In this document: positions 55,173-64,000 of the stretch, in pieces | Position numbering within the stretch: position 1 is the stretch's first letter | Layout: each line of letters opens with the position of its first letter | Assembly (NCBI GenBank): GCA_016713035.1 | Contig: JADJPW010000006.1 | Location: 434,001 to 498,000 of the forward strand | Length of the DNA stretch: 64,000 nucleotides | Direction of reading: 5' to 3' | Source of the DNA: Verrucomicrobiaceae bacterium | Lineage (GTDB): Bacteria; Verrucomicrobiota; Verrucomicrobiia; Verrucomicrobiales; Verrucomicrobiaceae | Program-made: the position numbers and the translations under genes | Notes under the pieces: generated by a model | The model's database searches: none | Seen by the model: only the letters and a program-made list of their open reading frames with translations | Told to the model about the DNA's origin: nothing

Positions 55173-57689
55173 ATGTCCGACGCCGCCACCACACCGATGA
55201 TGAAGCAATACCTCGCCATGCGGCGTGAGCTTCCAGAGGACGTGCTGCTCTTTTTCCGCCTCGGTGATTTCTACGAGCTTTTCTTTGAGGACGCCAAAGT
55301 CGCCTCCCCCATCCTCAATGTCGCCCTCACCAAGCGCAACGGCGTCCCCATGTGCGGCGTCCCCCATCACTCCTCCCAGGGCTACATCGCCAAGCTCATC
55401 AAGGCCGGTAAACGCGTCGCCATCGGCGAGCAGACCAGCGATCCGGTGCCTGGAAAAATCGTCGAGCGTGCCATCTCGCAAATCCTCAGCGCAGGCACCA
55501 TCAACGACATCAACCTCCTCGACTCCAATCGGCCCAACTACCTCGCCGCAGTCTTCCGCAACGCCAAAAGCCGCAAACTCGGCCTCGCCTACGTCGATCA
55601 CACCACCGGCGAATTCGAAATCGCCGAATTCAAAGACAGCACCCAGCTCGCCGACGAACTCGAGGGCCTCCAGCCTAGCGAGCTCCTCTACAGCGATGAC
55701 CAGCGTGATTTGATCGACCAGCTCGGCTCTCCCGCTGCCGCCCTCGCCGTGGAGAGTTACCTCTTTTTGCTCGACCAGGCCCAGCACAGCCTCACCCAGC
55801 ACTTCAAAGTGCAATCACTCGATGGCTTCGGCTGCGCCGACATGCACGCAGCCCTCTCCGCCGCTGGAGCCGTAATGCAATACCTGCAATTCCAGCTACG
55901 CCGCAGCGTCGAGCACATCCAGCGCCTCCGCGTCGGCCAAACCAACGACGTCGTGCTCATCGACGCCGCTAGCCAGAGCCACCTGGAGCTCGTCAGCGCC
56001 CGTGGCGGCAATGCGCACACCCTTTTGAGCGCCCTCGACCGCACCTGCACCCCCATGGGTGCCCGCAAGCTCCGCCATTGGGTCCTTCATCCCCTCCGCG
56101 ATCTCGATGCCCTCACCCAGCGCCAGGACATGCTCGCCGCCTTCATCGACGAGCCCATGCTCCTCAGCCAACTGCGCACCCTCCTCAAAGAAGTGCGCGA
56201 TCTGGAGCGCACCAGCTCCCGCCTGAGCCAAGGCAGCGGCAATGGCCGCGATTTGCAGGCATTGGCCGTCTCTTTGGAAGTCGTGCCTTCACTCAAAGTC
56301 ATCCTCCATGAGTCCAATAGGTCGCACACTTCCTATACGACCTATCTCCTTTCCCGCCTCCACGACCTCACGCCCATCTGCCAGGAAATCCAACGCGCCA
56401 TCTGCGACGAGCCGCCCATGCAGATCAAAGAAGGCGGCGTTTTCCGCGAGGGCTATCTCCCCGCGCTCGATGAACTCCGCGCTGCCTCCACGCTCGGCCG
56501 CCAGTGGATCGCGGATTTGCAGGCGCGTGAGATCGAGCGCACCGGCATCAAGAGCCTCAAGATCAAATACAACGCCGTCTTCGGTTACTTCATCGAGATC
56601 ACCAAGGCCAACGTCGGCAGCGTGCCCGCCGACTACCACCGCAAGCAAACCACCGTCAATGGCGAGCGCTACATCACCGATGAGCTGAAGCGCATGGAGG
56701 ACAAGATCCTCGGCAGCGAGGAGCGCAGCAAAGCGCTCGAATACGAGCAGTTCATCGAGCTGCGCGGTCGTGTGCTCGATCACCTCGCGCACATCCAGGA
56801 AACTGCCGAAGCCATCGCCGTGCTCGATTCGCTCTGCTCACTCGCCGAAACCGCTCGCCTCTTCAATTACACCCGCCCCGTCCTCAACGAAACGCGCAAC
56901 CTCTTCATCCGCGACGGCCGCCATCCCGTGCTCGATCAGAATCTGACGAGCGGCGAGCGCTTCGTGCCAAACGACATCACGCTCGAGCCCGAGGAAAGCC
57001 GCCTCATCCTCATCACCGGCCCGAACATGGCCGGTAAGAGCACCTACCTGCGCATGACCGCTCTTTTGACGCTCATGGCGCAGATCGGCAGCTTCCTCCC
57101 CGCCGCCAGCGCCGAGATCGGCCTCGTTGATCGCATCTTCACCCGCATCGGTGCCAGCGACGACATCGCACGCGGCCAGTCCACCTTCATGGTCGAGATG
57201 AACGAGACCTCGCTCATCCTCAACAACGCCACCGAGCGCAGCCTCGTCATCCTCGACGAGATCGGCCGCGGCACGAGCACCTTCGACGGCCTCAGCATCG
57301 CCTGGAGCGTCGCCGAGCACCTGCACGATCACATCGGTGCCCGCTGCCTCTTCGCCACCCACTACCACGAAATCACCGCGCTCGCCCAAAGCCGCAGCGC
57401 CGTGAAGAACTACAACGTCGCCGTGAAGGAGTGGAACCAGCAGATCATCTTCCTCCACAAGATCCTCCCCGGCTCCGCCGAAAAAAGCTACGGCATCCAA
57501 GTCGCCCGCCTCGCCGGCCTCCCCGAGAACGTCATCACGAGAGCCAAAGAAGTCCTCCACCAACTCGAATCCGGCCACCAGCCCGCCGAAAGCGTCAAAG
57601 AAGTCCCCGTGGCAACCAGCGTGCCCGCGAAGACGAGGAAGAAGCCGCGCAGCGATGAGGACGCGGGGCAGATGAGTTTGTTTGGGTAA
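55173..57689 (+). CDS. mutS: DNA mismatch repair protein MutS
   Basis: 838 residues. The mismatch-recognition domain has FRLGDFYELFFEDAKVASP, with the Phe-x-Glu motif. The connector and lever domains follow, then the ATPase: Walker A GPNMAGKSTYLRMTALLT, Walker B LVILDEIGRGTSTFDGLSIA, and FATHYHEITALAQ. All regions are present, so it should be active. It starts right after a 14-bp tandem repeat. A missing mutL here is normal. The AlbA_2 gene follows 43 bases downstream. Confidence 0.97.
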   Translation: MSDAATTPMMKQYLAMRRELPEDVLLFFRLGDFYELFFEDAKVASPILNVALTKRNGVPMCGVPHHSSQGYIAKLIKAGKRVAIGEQTSDPVPGKIVERAISQILSAGTINDINLLDSNRPNYLAAVFRNAKSRKLGLAYVDHTTGEFEIAEFKDSTQLADELEGLQPSELLYSDDQRDLIDQLGSPAAALAVESYLFLLDQAQHSLTQHFKVQSLDGFGCADMHAALSAAGAVMQYLQFQLRRSVEHIQRLRVGQTNDVVLIDAASQSHLELVSARGGNAHTLLSALDRTCTPMGARKLRHWVLHPLRDLDALTQRQDMLAAFIDEPMLLSQLRTLLKEVRDLERTSSRLSQGSGNGRDLQALAVSLEVVPSLKVILHESNRSHTSYTTYLLSRLHDLTPICQEIQRAICDEPPMQIKEGGVFREGYLPALDELRAASTLGRQWIADLQAREIERTGIKSLKIKYNAVFGYFIEITKANVGSVPADYHRKQTTVNGERYITDELKRMEDKILGSEERSKALEYEQFIELRGRVLDHLAHIQETAEAIAVLDSLCSLAETARLFNYTRPVLNETRNLFIRDGRHPVLDQNLTSGERFVPNDITLEPEESRLILITGPNMAGKSTYLRMTALLTLMAQIGSFLPAASAEIGLVDRIFTRIGASDDIARGQSTFMVEMNETSLILNNATERSLVILDEIGRGTSTFDGLSIAWSVAEHLHDHIGARCLFATHYHEITALAQSRSAVKNYNVAVKEWNQQIIFLHKILPGSAEKSYGIQVARLAGLPENVITRAKEVLHQLESGHQPAESVKEVPVATSVPAKTRKKPRSDEDAGQMSLFG

Positions 57690-57732
57690 AGACGTAAAGA
57701 ATGGCACTCTTTGCCGAAAACTAGCATCCAAT

Positions 57733-58626
57733 ATGCAGGCTCCACGATCAGAACAGGAACTTCAGGCTCTTATTCTTGAGGGCATCGAAGAAAACTCGCG
57801 CTTGGATTACAAAGCAGCCGATGCGCTACAAAGAACTGATGGAAAAAAGCAGGAGATTACCAAGGACGTTTCGGCATTCGCGAACGCCGCAGGTGGAATG
57901 ATCATATTTGGTATCAGGGAACACACGAAGCCAGACAAACGACATCTTCCGGAAAGTATCGACCCCATCGACCATACTCAGTTTTCCAAAGAATGGCTGG
58001 ACCAGGTAATTGGCGGCATACAGCCGAGGATAACCGGCCTTGAGATCATCCCAATCCCAGTTGAACAACCGAGACTAGGTATGGTTTATGTTGTCGTCAT
58101 TCCGCAGGGAGAAACTGCGCACCAAGCGTTAGATTTGAGATATTACAGACGACGCAACTTCGAGCGGACAGCGATGGAGGATTACGAGATTCGCGAAGTA
58201 ATGAACAGAATCTGCAATCCCGTCCTGAATGCTTCGATCCTTGTTCTTGCTGAATTTGGTCATCGAAATGAGAGTCGTGTCGTTCTCAAAGTGAAGAATG
58301 AAAGTGGCATCATGGCTGAGCACTACTGCGTCACGCTGAAAATCCCCGGTCGGCTTTCAGGTGGATACTACTTCAGTCCAGAAAAAGGTTTTTTTGCGAT
58401 TGAAGAAGGACTGTACTTTCACGAACTGCGCATCGACAATGCACGCTCTTCGCCTCTGTTTCCTCATTCTGAGGTGACTCATTCGCTTAAATTTTCGATT
58501 CCACTGACGATCACGCCCACTCCACCACCAAGTAACGACGAAATAACCATCACCATTTTCGCCGACCAGTCGCCCAAAGTCGTCCTGAAGAAGTCACTCA
58601 AGGCTGCTGAACTAGATTGGCAATAG
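57733..58626 (+). CDS. AlbA_2/Schlafen-type domain protein
   Basis: The protein is 297 residues from ATG 57733. It has the AlbA_2 pattern ENSRLDYKAADALQRTDGKK, then ITKDVSAFANAAGGMIIFGI and YRRRNFERTAMEDYEIREVM. The domain binds nucleic acid and occurs in defence-related and transcription-linked proteins. The remaining C-terminal half (residues about 175-297) is beta-rich and not recognised. Base composition is lower in G+C than in mutS, which suggests acquired DNA. Confidence 0.82.
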   Translation: MQAPRSEQELQALILEGIEENSRLDYKAADALQRTDGKKQEITKDVSAFANAAGGMIIFGIREHTKPDKRHLPESIDPIDHTQFSKEWLDQVIGGIQPRITGLEIIPIPVEQPRLGMVYVVVIPQGETAHQALDLRYYRRRNFERTAMEDYEIREVMNRICNPVLNASILVLAEFGHRNESRVVLKVKNESGIMAEHYCVTLKIPGRLSGGYYFSPEKGFFAIEEGLYFHELRIDNARSSPLFPHSEVTHSLKFSIPLTITPTPPPSNDEITITIFADQSPKVVLKKSLKAAELDWQ

Positions 58627-59054
58627 GAGGAGATATCAATATCGCCCATTTTGAATCATGACCTGGAAATGACGTCAGGCTGCAACTGTCTGACAACCCA
58701 GACCAACCGCTCCTCATCCTCGTTTTCCTGCTCGGGCGCGGGCTTGTGGTGGTGGCGTGTGGGCTGGGTGCAGGTGCGGACGGCGCGGAGGCTGGATCCG
58801 CGTGTCGCCGTGGTGGAGGGGCGGGTGATCCACGGCGAGCCAGCCGCTTTCCAACGGCGGTGAGATACACCGCAGATTGGAGCACCGTAGAGCACCGAAA
58901 CCCAAGGCTGCTTGAATTTCAATCTTGCTGCGGGAGACGCCTTGTGGGTGATCGAAACATATTCGGGGCATGGTTAGAGGGATTCTCTCGGTGGTGCTTC
59001 ATCAGGGCTTCTTTGACAGGAAGACTCCTGCGTCCGGCCTCGTTCTTGTTGCCG
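58627..59054. other. Intergenic stretch with a REP-like motif, no supported gene
   Basis: 428 bases. One copy of a 23-bp repeat lies at 58674-58696 (see the separate entry). Small frames on both strands look like non-coding by-products. No RNA recognised. Confidence 0.5.
58674..58696. repeat. REP-like 23-bp element, copy 1
   Basis: Begins GTCAGGCTGCAACTGTCTGA and is identical over 23 bases to 60596-60618. The ends GTCAG and CTGAC are inverted. The second copy is preceded by GGGG, as in REP elements mobilised by RAYT transposases. No RAYT gene is in the window. Confidence 0.7.
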
Positions 59055-59687
59055 ATGAAAAATCTCGCTCAGCTCTGCCTCCTGCTCGTCACCACCTCCG
59101 TTCTCGCCCAGCACCCGGCGGCTGATGACGCGGGCTTTGTGTCGCTTTTCAATGGTAAGGACCTCACCGGCTGGAAAACGACCGGGAACTGGCTCGTCGA
59201 GTCCGATGGCAGCATCTCGCTGCATCCGCGTGAAGGCGAAAAAGGCTGGCAGCGCTATGCCGCCTACCTTTCGACCGAAAAGCAGTATGGCGACTTCGTG
59301 CTCGACCTGGAGTTCAAGATCAACGCCAAGGGCAACAGCGGCGTCTTCATGCGTGTAGGCAATTTGAAGGACCATGTCAAAAGCGGCTTCGAGGTGCAGA
59401 TCCTCGATACCTACGGCCTCGCCAAGCCCGGCCACCACGACTGCGGCGGCATTGTCCACGGCACCGGCCCCTCGAAGAACATGGTCAAACCCGCCGGTGA
59501 GTGGAATCGCTACACCATCACCGTCCAAGGCCGCAGCGTGAAGGTCGTCTTCAACGGCGAACAGATCATCGACACCACGCTGGAGGCTATGAATATGGCC
59601 GACCGCCCCAACCTCGGCCACATCGCCTTCCAGGACGAGGCGCTGCGTGTGTGGTATCGCAAAGTGAGGATCAAGGAGCTGAAGTAG
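59055..59687 (+). CDS. DUF1080 (3-keto-disaccharide hydrolase-like) secreted protein
   Basis: The protein is 210 residues from ATG 59055; the upstream in-frame extension is not coding-like. It has a signal peptide (LAQLCLLLVTTSVLA) and the DUF1080 marks FVSLFNGKDLTGWKTTGNWL, GDFVLDLEFKINAKGNSGVF, and NRYTITVQGRSVKVVFNGEQ with HIAFQDEALRVWYRKVRIKE at the end. The family acts on 3-keto sugar disaccharides or binds glycans. One of many secreted sugar-related proteins in this genome. Confidence 0.94.
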   Translation: MKNLAQLCLLLVTTSVLAQHPAADDAGFVSLFNGKDLTGWKTTGNWLVESDGSISLHPREGEKGWQRYAAYLSTEKQYGDFVLDLEFKINAKGNSGVFMRVGNLKDHVKSGFEVQILDTYGLAKPGHHDCGGIVHGTGPSKNMVKPAGEWNRYTITVQGRSVKVVFNGEQIIDTTLEAMNMADRPNLGHIAFQDEALRVWYRKVRIKELK

Positions 59688-59717
59688 CCCGCATAGCCCA
59701 GCTTATTTAGACAAGAC

Positions 59718-60458
59718 ATGGGTGCTGCGAACAGCTTTTGGGACGGACCACAGCCCTTCATCTATGGAGCGCTGTTTTTTGTTTTTTTGCATACTTTGGC
59801 GGAGAATTATCTGCGAAACAGTTTTCTGCGTCAGGGCAGGGCAGCGCGGGTCCAGCAAGCCATCTTCAACAAGCTCTCGCGCTGGCGACTGATTTCTCCC
59901 ATCATTCTTCCGAATGTCGAAGTCGAAAAACTCACAGCAGAGCCGCTGCCAAAGGGGTTCAAGGTTCGTGGTTGGGAGCAGGGTGACTCCATGACCTGTA
60001 TGGAGATATACCGCCTGAACGCTCCAGGCCGCTTTCCGACCGAAGTAGAAAAAGATTATGAAGAACGACTCACTAAAGAGGACCAGTCGATGTTGGTGGT
60101 TGAACTCGACGGTCGTGTCGTCGCTTGTGGCGGACACTCGCAAACGAAAGACGAAGCATGGCTGTGCTACGGTTTGATCCACCCCGATTATCAAAGGCAG
60201 GGCATTGGCCGATTGCTTCTTCTATCTCGGCTGGCAAGGTTTGAGGTTCCTCCGGGGATTTGTATCAAGATATGCGCTGTCGAGGCATCCGTCGGCTACT
60301 ACGAACGGTTTGGTTTTAAACAGTTCGGCCTTTGGTATTCAGAAGATGGCAAGGCGCATCCAATGGCAGGAGTCTCGTTGCATCCTGAGCATCTCACCCA
60401 GATCGTTGAGTTCCTCCGGAAGGAAGGCTGCCAACCGATTCCGCCCCTCAGAACATGA
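59718..60458 (+). CDS. GNAT acetyltransferase with N-terminal membrane segment
   Basis: 246 residues. The N-terminal 80 residues have a hydrophobic segment (PFIYGALFFVFLHTLAENYL) and a basic stretch. The GNAT domain follows with acetyl-CoA motif CYGLIHPDYQRQGIGRLLLL and the final motif VEASVGYYERFGFKQFGLWY. The substrate is unknown. A membrane-tethered GNAT may modify envelope components. It follows DUF1080 after 30 bases but no link is obvious. Confidence 0.85.
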   Translation: MGAANSFWDGPQPFIYGALFFVFLHTLAENYLRNSFLRQGRAARVQQAIFNKLSRWRLISPIILPNVEVEKLTAEPLPKGFKVRGWEQGDSMTCMEIYRLNAPGRFPTEVEKDYEERLTKEDQSMLVVELDGRVVACGGHSQTKDEAWLCYGLIHPDYQRQGIGRLLLLSRLARFEVPPGICIKICAVEASVGYYERFGFKQFGLWYSEDGKAHPMAGVSLHPEHLTQIVEFLRKEGCQPIPPLRT

Positions 60459-60595
60459 AGTTTTTTGATTTGGCGAAGCAAAGTAGTCCTGTCGCTCCGC
60501 GAGAGGAACACAGCGCCTGATTCGCTTATGCGTGATCTCGTTTCGGGCGACTTCAGGGGCCGCGAGAGCCCTCGGCTCACCTTGCGGGAAACGGG

Positions 60596-60618
60596 GTCAG
60601 GCTGCAACTGTCTGACAA
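60596..60618. repeat. REP-like 23-bp element, copy 2
   Basis: Identical to 58674-58696 over 23 bases, with GGGG in front (60593-60596). The two copies are about 1.9 kb apart in the same orientation. Confidence 0.7.
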
Positions 60619-60692
60619 ACACACTCAAAGCCACAATTGATGGGGTCGCCATGGCGGATGGCCTTGCCGAGCCTAGGCCCCCAGAAGAGGCA

Positions 60693-60769
60693 ACACCGCA
60701 GAGTTGGGATAACCGCAGAGATGAGTTTTGAAATGGATTTCTCTGCGGTTATCCTATCTCTCGCGGTGT
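60693..60769. repeat. Long inverted repeat (hairpin or MITE-like)
   Basis: Core arms GGATAACCGCAGAGA (60707-60721) and TCTCTGCGGTTATCC (60740-60754) are exact complements over 15 bases with an 18-base loop. Outer arms ACACCGC and GCGGTGT extend it. It has no U-tract, so a terminator is less likely than a small palindromic mobile or structural element. Confidence 0.75.
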
Positions 60770-60836
60770 AACCTTCTTGTCCCTAGCGGCACTGGTTTGG
60801 GCTTTAGATCGAGTTTGAGCATCAATTTCGCCCTCT

Positions 60837-63080
60837 CTACTTCTTCACCCAATCGCTGATCGGCTTGTGGCTGTGCGCGGGAGCAGCAGGTCCCAGGGTG
60901 AAGGTGATGCAGAGGCTGACGTTGCCGCTGGCAGCAGAGACGGTGGCCTTGAGCGTTTGGACGTTCTCGCCTTCGACGTCAGGGGTCGCTTTGCCGAGCT
61001 TGCGCCCGTTCTCCGGGTCGAGGGGTGGAGGAGGCGCCTCCGCGCTGAAGGTGGCGCCTTTCGGAGAGACGATGGTGGCGATGAGCTGCCGGTCGCCCTG
61101 CTTCAGAGTGGCGGTGGGGCCATCCACCGTGATCTCGATGTCCCTGGTCTGCATGCTCCAGACGAGTGGTTGGGTCTTTTTGACGGTGAGATCGTCCTGG
61201 ATGACGAGGTAGGGCGAGGCACCCCGCACAACCCTGATGCCGCGATGCACCTGTTGGGCATCCTTTGGATAGGCCTTGGTCATGTCGATGATGGCGAGTC
61301 CGGCGTCGGGGGTCGATTGGGTGACGAGCACGCTGGCACGCGCATCGAGGTCTTGGTTGGCACCTCCAAAAGTGAGCGTGCTCTGGCCCCGCGTGCCTTC
61401 GAGGAAATGGTCGTAGCGCTTCCGGCGGTCCTCGGGCGCGAGCGCCACACTGCCGTCGAAACCATTCTCCACGCCGAGTTCCTGACCCCAACGGATGCCA
61501 CCGGCATCAAGCACGAAGGTGCCGATATCGAGCTGGGCATGTGGGTCGCGATTGTCTCCGCCCTTGATGGCGATGTAGAGGTCATCTCCGCCCCAGCCGC
61601 TACGCACGGTGGCAGCCATGCCGCCTGCGGTGGCGAAATCGAAGGCCTCCGGTGTGCCGTTGATCGCGGCCTGTGAATGGTAGTAAAGATAATGGCCCAC
61701 TCCGCTGAAGTAAGCCGTATCGACAGCCATCTTGTCACCCGCATCAAAGGCCGGGATGCCCGGATTGCCATGCAGACCGGCCAGCCAGGTGGTGATCCAA
61801 GGACGGAGGCCGTCACCGGCCGCATCCGCACGGAGATTGAAGGGCTGCCCGGTGGGGCCGTAAAGGTGCAAGCGGGCCAGACCCAACTGCGGAATGCCTT
61901 CCAGCATGCTGAGGCCAAAGTCCTTGCCTGAGGAACTGCGGAGCGACTGGATCACCATCGCGGCGTAATCCATCACGGCATCACCCGCCGCGATGCCCTC
62001 CGGCCAGATGCCAGCGGGGGCAAAGCGCAAAAGGCCTTCACCAAAGACCTTCGCAGCGGCATTGGCCGAGTCCTTGGCCATTTTCGGGTCATCATCGACA
62101 AAGCCGATGGCATTCAGCATGAGCGCGGAGGCAATGCGCATCTTTTGCCGAGTCACCGGAGCCGCGTTCTTCGTCGCGGGCGCTTCAGGGTTGGCGTCAC
62201 TGCCTTCCGGTGCGGTGGCAAAGGCCGTGGGTGGCACGGGCTTGTCCTGGATGTGGGCGATCAGCGCGTCCACGCCCTTCTGGCGAAGGAAGGCGCGAAT
62301 GTCCTCTGCTTGCTTGGCATTGAGGCCATCGCGAAACCAGTCGTAGCCGAGCGTGACGGCGATCACCATGTCGGAGACGGACCCGGCATCGGCGGGATGC
62401 CAGTCACGGAAGTTCGTCTTGTCGCAAAGCAGGATGAGTTCGCGCACGGCACGATCCTTCCATTTCAGATCGCCATCGCCATGTTGCAGTGCGGCGAGCA
62501 GGGCCATGCGATAGATGGCGCGAGAGCCCTCGCCTGAGTCACCTTCGCCGTTGATGCGGTTTAGCTCGGGATCTTTGAGCAAATCCTCGCCGGAGGCTTT
62601 GAGCGCGGCCATGAGCCTGGTCAGCGCGGGATCCTGGGTGATTTGATTCTTGATCGCCGCCCAGCCGGCCGCGTTTTGGATCAGACGCGGGCGTACCTTC
62701 GCGATGCCGCTGAGGTAATCATTCGCCGACGGTGCCTTGAACTTGGCGGCAGGCAAAACGGTGATCTGAGGCCGCGGCGGCGCGGTCTTTCCCGCGCCTT
62801 CTCCAGATGCAGGCGCAGCGGCCTGCATCGCCGCGTAGCGTGTCTTCGCATACTCCAAGTCCGCCGGGCTCAGACTGGCGATCGGCACATCGTATTCCAT
62901 GCCGCTCCTCATCTTGATCTTCACGCTGCGTGCGGCGGTATCCACGGAGACCAGCGTGGCCTCGATTGCCTTGCCCGCCGTGTTGGTCCACTGACGATAT
63001 TCCTCCGCAAGCTGGGCCAACGACGTTCCGACGATGAAATAACTAGCAAGGAGGAAGGCGGGAAGTTGGCAAAGCTTCAT
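60837..63080 (-). CDS. Heparinase II/III-like protein with SHD1 domain
   Basis: 747 residues from ATG 63080. A signal peptide (LPAFLLASYFIVGTSLA) is followed by an SHD1-type domain at about 25-90 (TNTAGKAIEATLVSVDTAAR, YDVPIASLSPADLEYAKTRY), common in planctomycete/verrucomicrobial secreted proteins. The middle has helical alginate-lyase-like repeats (GDAVMDYAAMVIQSLRSSSG) and the C-terminal half a heparinase II/III-like beta domain (ARASVLVTQSTPDAGLAIID, YLVIQDDLTVKKTQPLVWSM). Probably a polysaccharide lyase. Catalytic Tyr/His pairs are not certain from sequence alone. Confidence 0.85.
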   Translation of the reverse strand: MKLCQLPAFLLASYFIVGTSLAQLAEEYRQWTNTAGKAIEATLVSVDTAARSVKIKMRSGMEYDVPIASLSPADLEYAKTRYAAMQAAAPASGEGAGKTAPPRPQITVLPAAKFKAPSANDYLSGIAKVRPRLIQNAAGWAAIKNQITQDPALTRLMAALKASGEDLLKDPELNRINGEGDSGEGSRAIYRMALLAALQHGDGDLKWKDRAVRELILLCDKTNFRDWHPADAGSVSDMVIAVTLGYDWFRDGLNAKQAEDIRAFLRQKGVDALIAHIQDKPVPPTAFATAPEGSDANPEAPATKNAAPVTRQKMRIASALMLNAIGFVDDDPKMAKDSANAAAKVFGEGLLRFAPAGIWPEGIAAGDAVMDYAAMVIQSLRSSSGKDFGLSMLEGIPQLGLARLHLYGPTGQPFNLRADAAGDGLRPWITTWLAGLHGNPGIPAFDAGDKMAVDTAYFSGVGHYLYYHSQAAINGTPEAFDFATAGGMAATVRSGWGGDDLYIAIKGGDNRDPHAQLDIGTFVLDAGGIRWGQELGVENGFDGSVALAPEDRRKRYDHFLEGTRGQSTLTFGGANQDLDARASVLVTQSTPDAGLAIIDMTKAYPKDAQQVHRGIRVVRGASPYLVIQDDLTVKKTQPLVWSMQTRDIEITVDGPTATLKQGDRQLIATIVSPKGATFSAEAPPPPLDPENGRKLGKATPDVEGENVQTLKATVSAASGNVSLCITFTLGPAAPAHSHKPISDWVKK

Positions 63081-63186
63081 GGAAGAGGTCGAAAGACGCC
63101 CCGCAGATGCTCTCGCACCACCCGCATGGTCAAGAGTGAATATCCAGCCGCGCGGAGCAAAGCTGCATGAGGCGGTTTGGCCGCCC

Positions 63187-63978
63187 TCAAGCCTCCCTAT
63201 CACGATGCGTCACGGAGCAGATGCCTTTTTTGCTGGGGGATTGGATGAAGGCGAGCAGGTGGGCGGCTTTTTCCGGCCATTCGTGGGTGGCGGCCTCGGC
63301 GAGGGCCTGGGTGAGGTTTCTGCCGGAGCAGAAGAGTAGATGAAACAGGCGCTTGATGGCGGCGCGGTCGGCGGCGGTGAAGCCCTGGCGCTTCAGGCCG
63401 ATCACATTGAGACCGGACATGCGGTTCAGTCGGTTCACGGAGCTGTAGGGCGGCACGTCCTTGCTGATGCTGCTATGGCCCTGCACCAGAGAAAAGTCGC
63501 CAATGCGGATGAACTGATGAAAGCCCGCTCCACCGCCGACGAAGCAGTGGCTGCCCAGATGTGTGTGACCAGCGAAAAGCACGGCATTGGCCACGGCGTT
63601 GTGATTCCCCACCTGCACATCATGGGCGAAGTGGACGTTGGCCATGATGAAATTGTCATCGCCGATCTGGGTGCTGCTGCCGGGCTTGGAGCCACGGTGG
63701 ATGGTGCATTGCTCCCGGATCACATTGTTGGTGCCAATGAGGACGCTGCTAAGCGTGGCGGGATCAAAGGACAAATCCTGCGGCAGTTCGCCAATGATCG
63801 TCGCCCGCCCGATGCGGGTGCCGCTGCCGATGGTGGTGTCCCCCAGCACATGCGCATGCGCCCCGATGACGACACCGGCCGCGAGTTTGACCGGCCCCTC
63901 GATCAAGGCATAGGCCCCGATGCAGACACTGGAGTCGATTTGAGCGAGCGGATCGATCAGTGCGGTGGCATGAATCAT
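63187..63978 (-). CDS. lpxA: UDP-N-acetylglucosamine acyltransferase
   Basis: First step of lipid A synthesis: moves a 3-hydroxyacyl chain from acyl-ACP to UDP-GlcNAc. The frame opens at 63990; ATG 63978 gives IHATALIDPLAQID, the family start, and 263 residues. Left-handed beta-helix hexads run throughout (IGSGTRIGRATIIGELPQDL). The catalytic region is MANVHFAHDVQVGNH with His119, and the C-terminal GLNVIGLKRQGFTAADRAAI is typical. It shows a Gram-negative-type outer membrane. The stop is at the left end (63187) and the upstream context lies off the window. Confidence 0.95.
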   Translation of the reverse strand: MIHATALIDPLAQIDSSVCIGAYALIEGPVKLAAGVVIGAHAHVLGDTTIGSGTRIGRATIIGELPQDLSFDPATLSSVLIGTNNVIREQCTIHRGSKPGSSTQIGDDNFIMANVHFAHDVQVGNHNAVANAVLFAGHTHLGSHCFVGGGAGFHQFIRIGDFSLVQGHSSISKDVPPYSSVNRLNRMSGLNVIGLKRQGFTAADRAAIKRLFHLLFCSGRNLTQALAEAATHEWPEKAAHLLAFIQSPSKKGICSVTHRDREA

Positions 63979-64000
63979 GTCGCACTCCATGGGCGAGCTA

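Larger units (their letters stand above)
60459..60836. other. Repeat-rich intergenic region
   Basis: 378 bases with the second 23-bp REP-like copy and a 77-bp inverted repeat (separate entries). No gene accepted. Confidence 0.6.

Noticed and set aside
58656..60652. Two minus-strand frames (58656-58922 and 60299-60652) sharing the peptide VRQLQPD
   Set aside because: The shared peptide is only the translation of the 23-bp REP-like repeat; the rest is unrelated.

Overview
The window looks like chromosomal DNA of a Verrucomicrobiota bacterium, probably close to Prosthecobacter or another Verrucomicrobiaceae. This is inferred from family content, not from a marker phylogeny. It carries DUF1549/DUF1553 and DUF1592-type planctomycete-style heme proteins, a DUF1080 protein, a secreted sulfatase, a Tat-exported Gfo/Idh/MocA protein, LRR-cytochrome fusions, bactofilins and lpxA (so a Gram-negative envelope). 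Most genes lack a clear Shine-Dalgarno sequence.

Layout. 1-9.1 kb: a DUF1549/DUF1553 protein, a CAAX-protease relative, argC-argJ, a DUF4112 protein, leuB and a secreted heme protein. 9.1-11.1 kb: a small decaying accessory patch with a PIN toxin, an apparently frameshifted antitoxin and orphan ORFs. 11.45-13.3 kb: tmRNA (minus strand) and cysS. 13.3-18.3 kb (minus): a VKOR-thioredoxin-DUF1573 fusion and two membrane or periplasmic cytochrome-like genes, one with leucine-rich repeats. 18.5-32.1 kb (plus): photolyase, then a block of secreted proteins (DUF4886 hydrolase, sulfatase, a 1652-residue beta-propeller/FlgD-Ig protein, an FAD oxidoreductase with a golvesin-like tail, a DUF1592-family heme protein) that looks like a glycan-processing locus. 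32.1-37.7 kb (minus): a conflict-type island of two AAA ATPases with nuclease-like tails around a large TOTE-type primase-helicase-DUF559 nuclease. 38-41 kb: gcvP and tRNA-Gly(CCC). 41.3-43.6 kb: a sulfur cluster (SQR-like flavoprotein, DsrC/TusE-like, DsrE-like, a 69-residue protein). 43.7-49.8 kb: a glycosidase-like protein, an LRR protein, a Gfo/Idh/MocA protein and NagB fused to a degenerate deacetylase domain. 50-57.7 kb (plus): SPFH-HTH protein, two bactofilins, ddl, a NifU-like protein, upp, mutS. 57.7-64 kb: an AlbA_2 protein, DUF1080, GNAT, a heparinase-like protein and lpxA.

Six genes, or seven sites counting the tmRNA tag, are each broken by exactly one base. In every case a single-base correction joins two halves that both match the family. 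Several sites are in short homopolymers, so base-calling or assembly error is the simplest explanation. I annotate these as full-length genes with a frameshift.

The best candidate for an unusual system is the 32.1-37.7 kb island. The sulfur cluster and the bactofilin/SPFH block are second.
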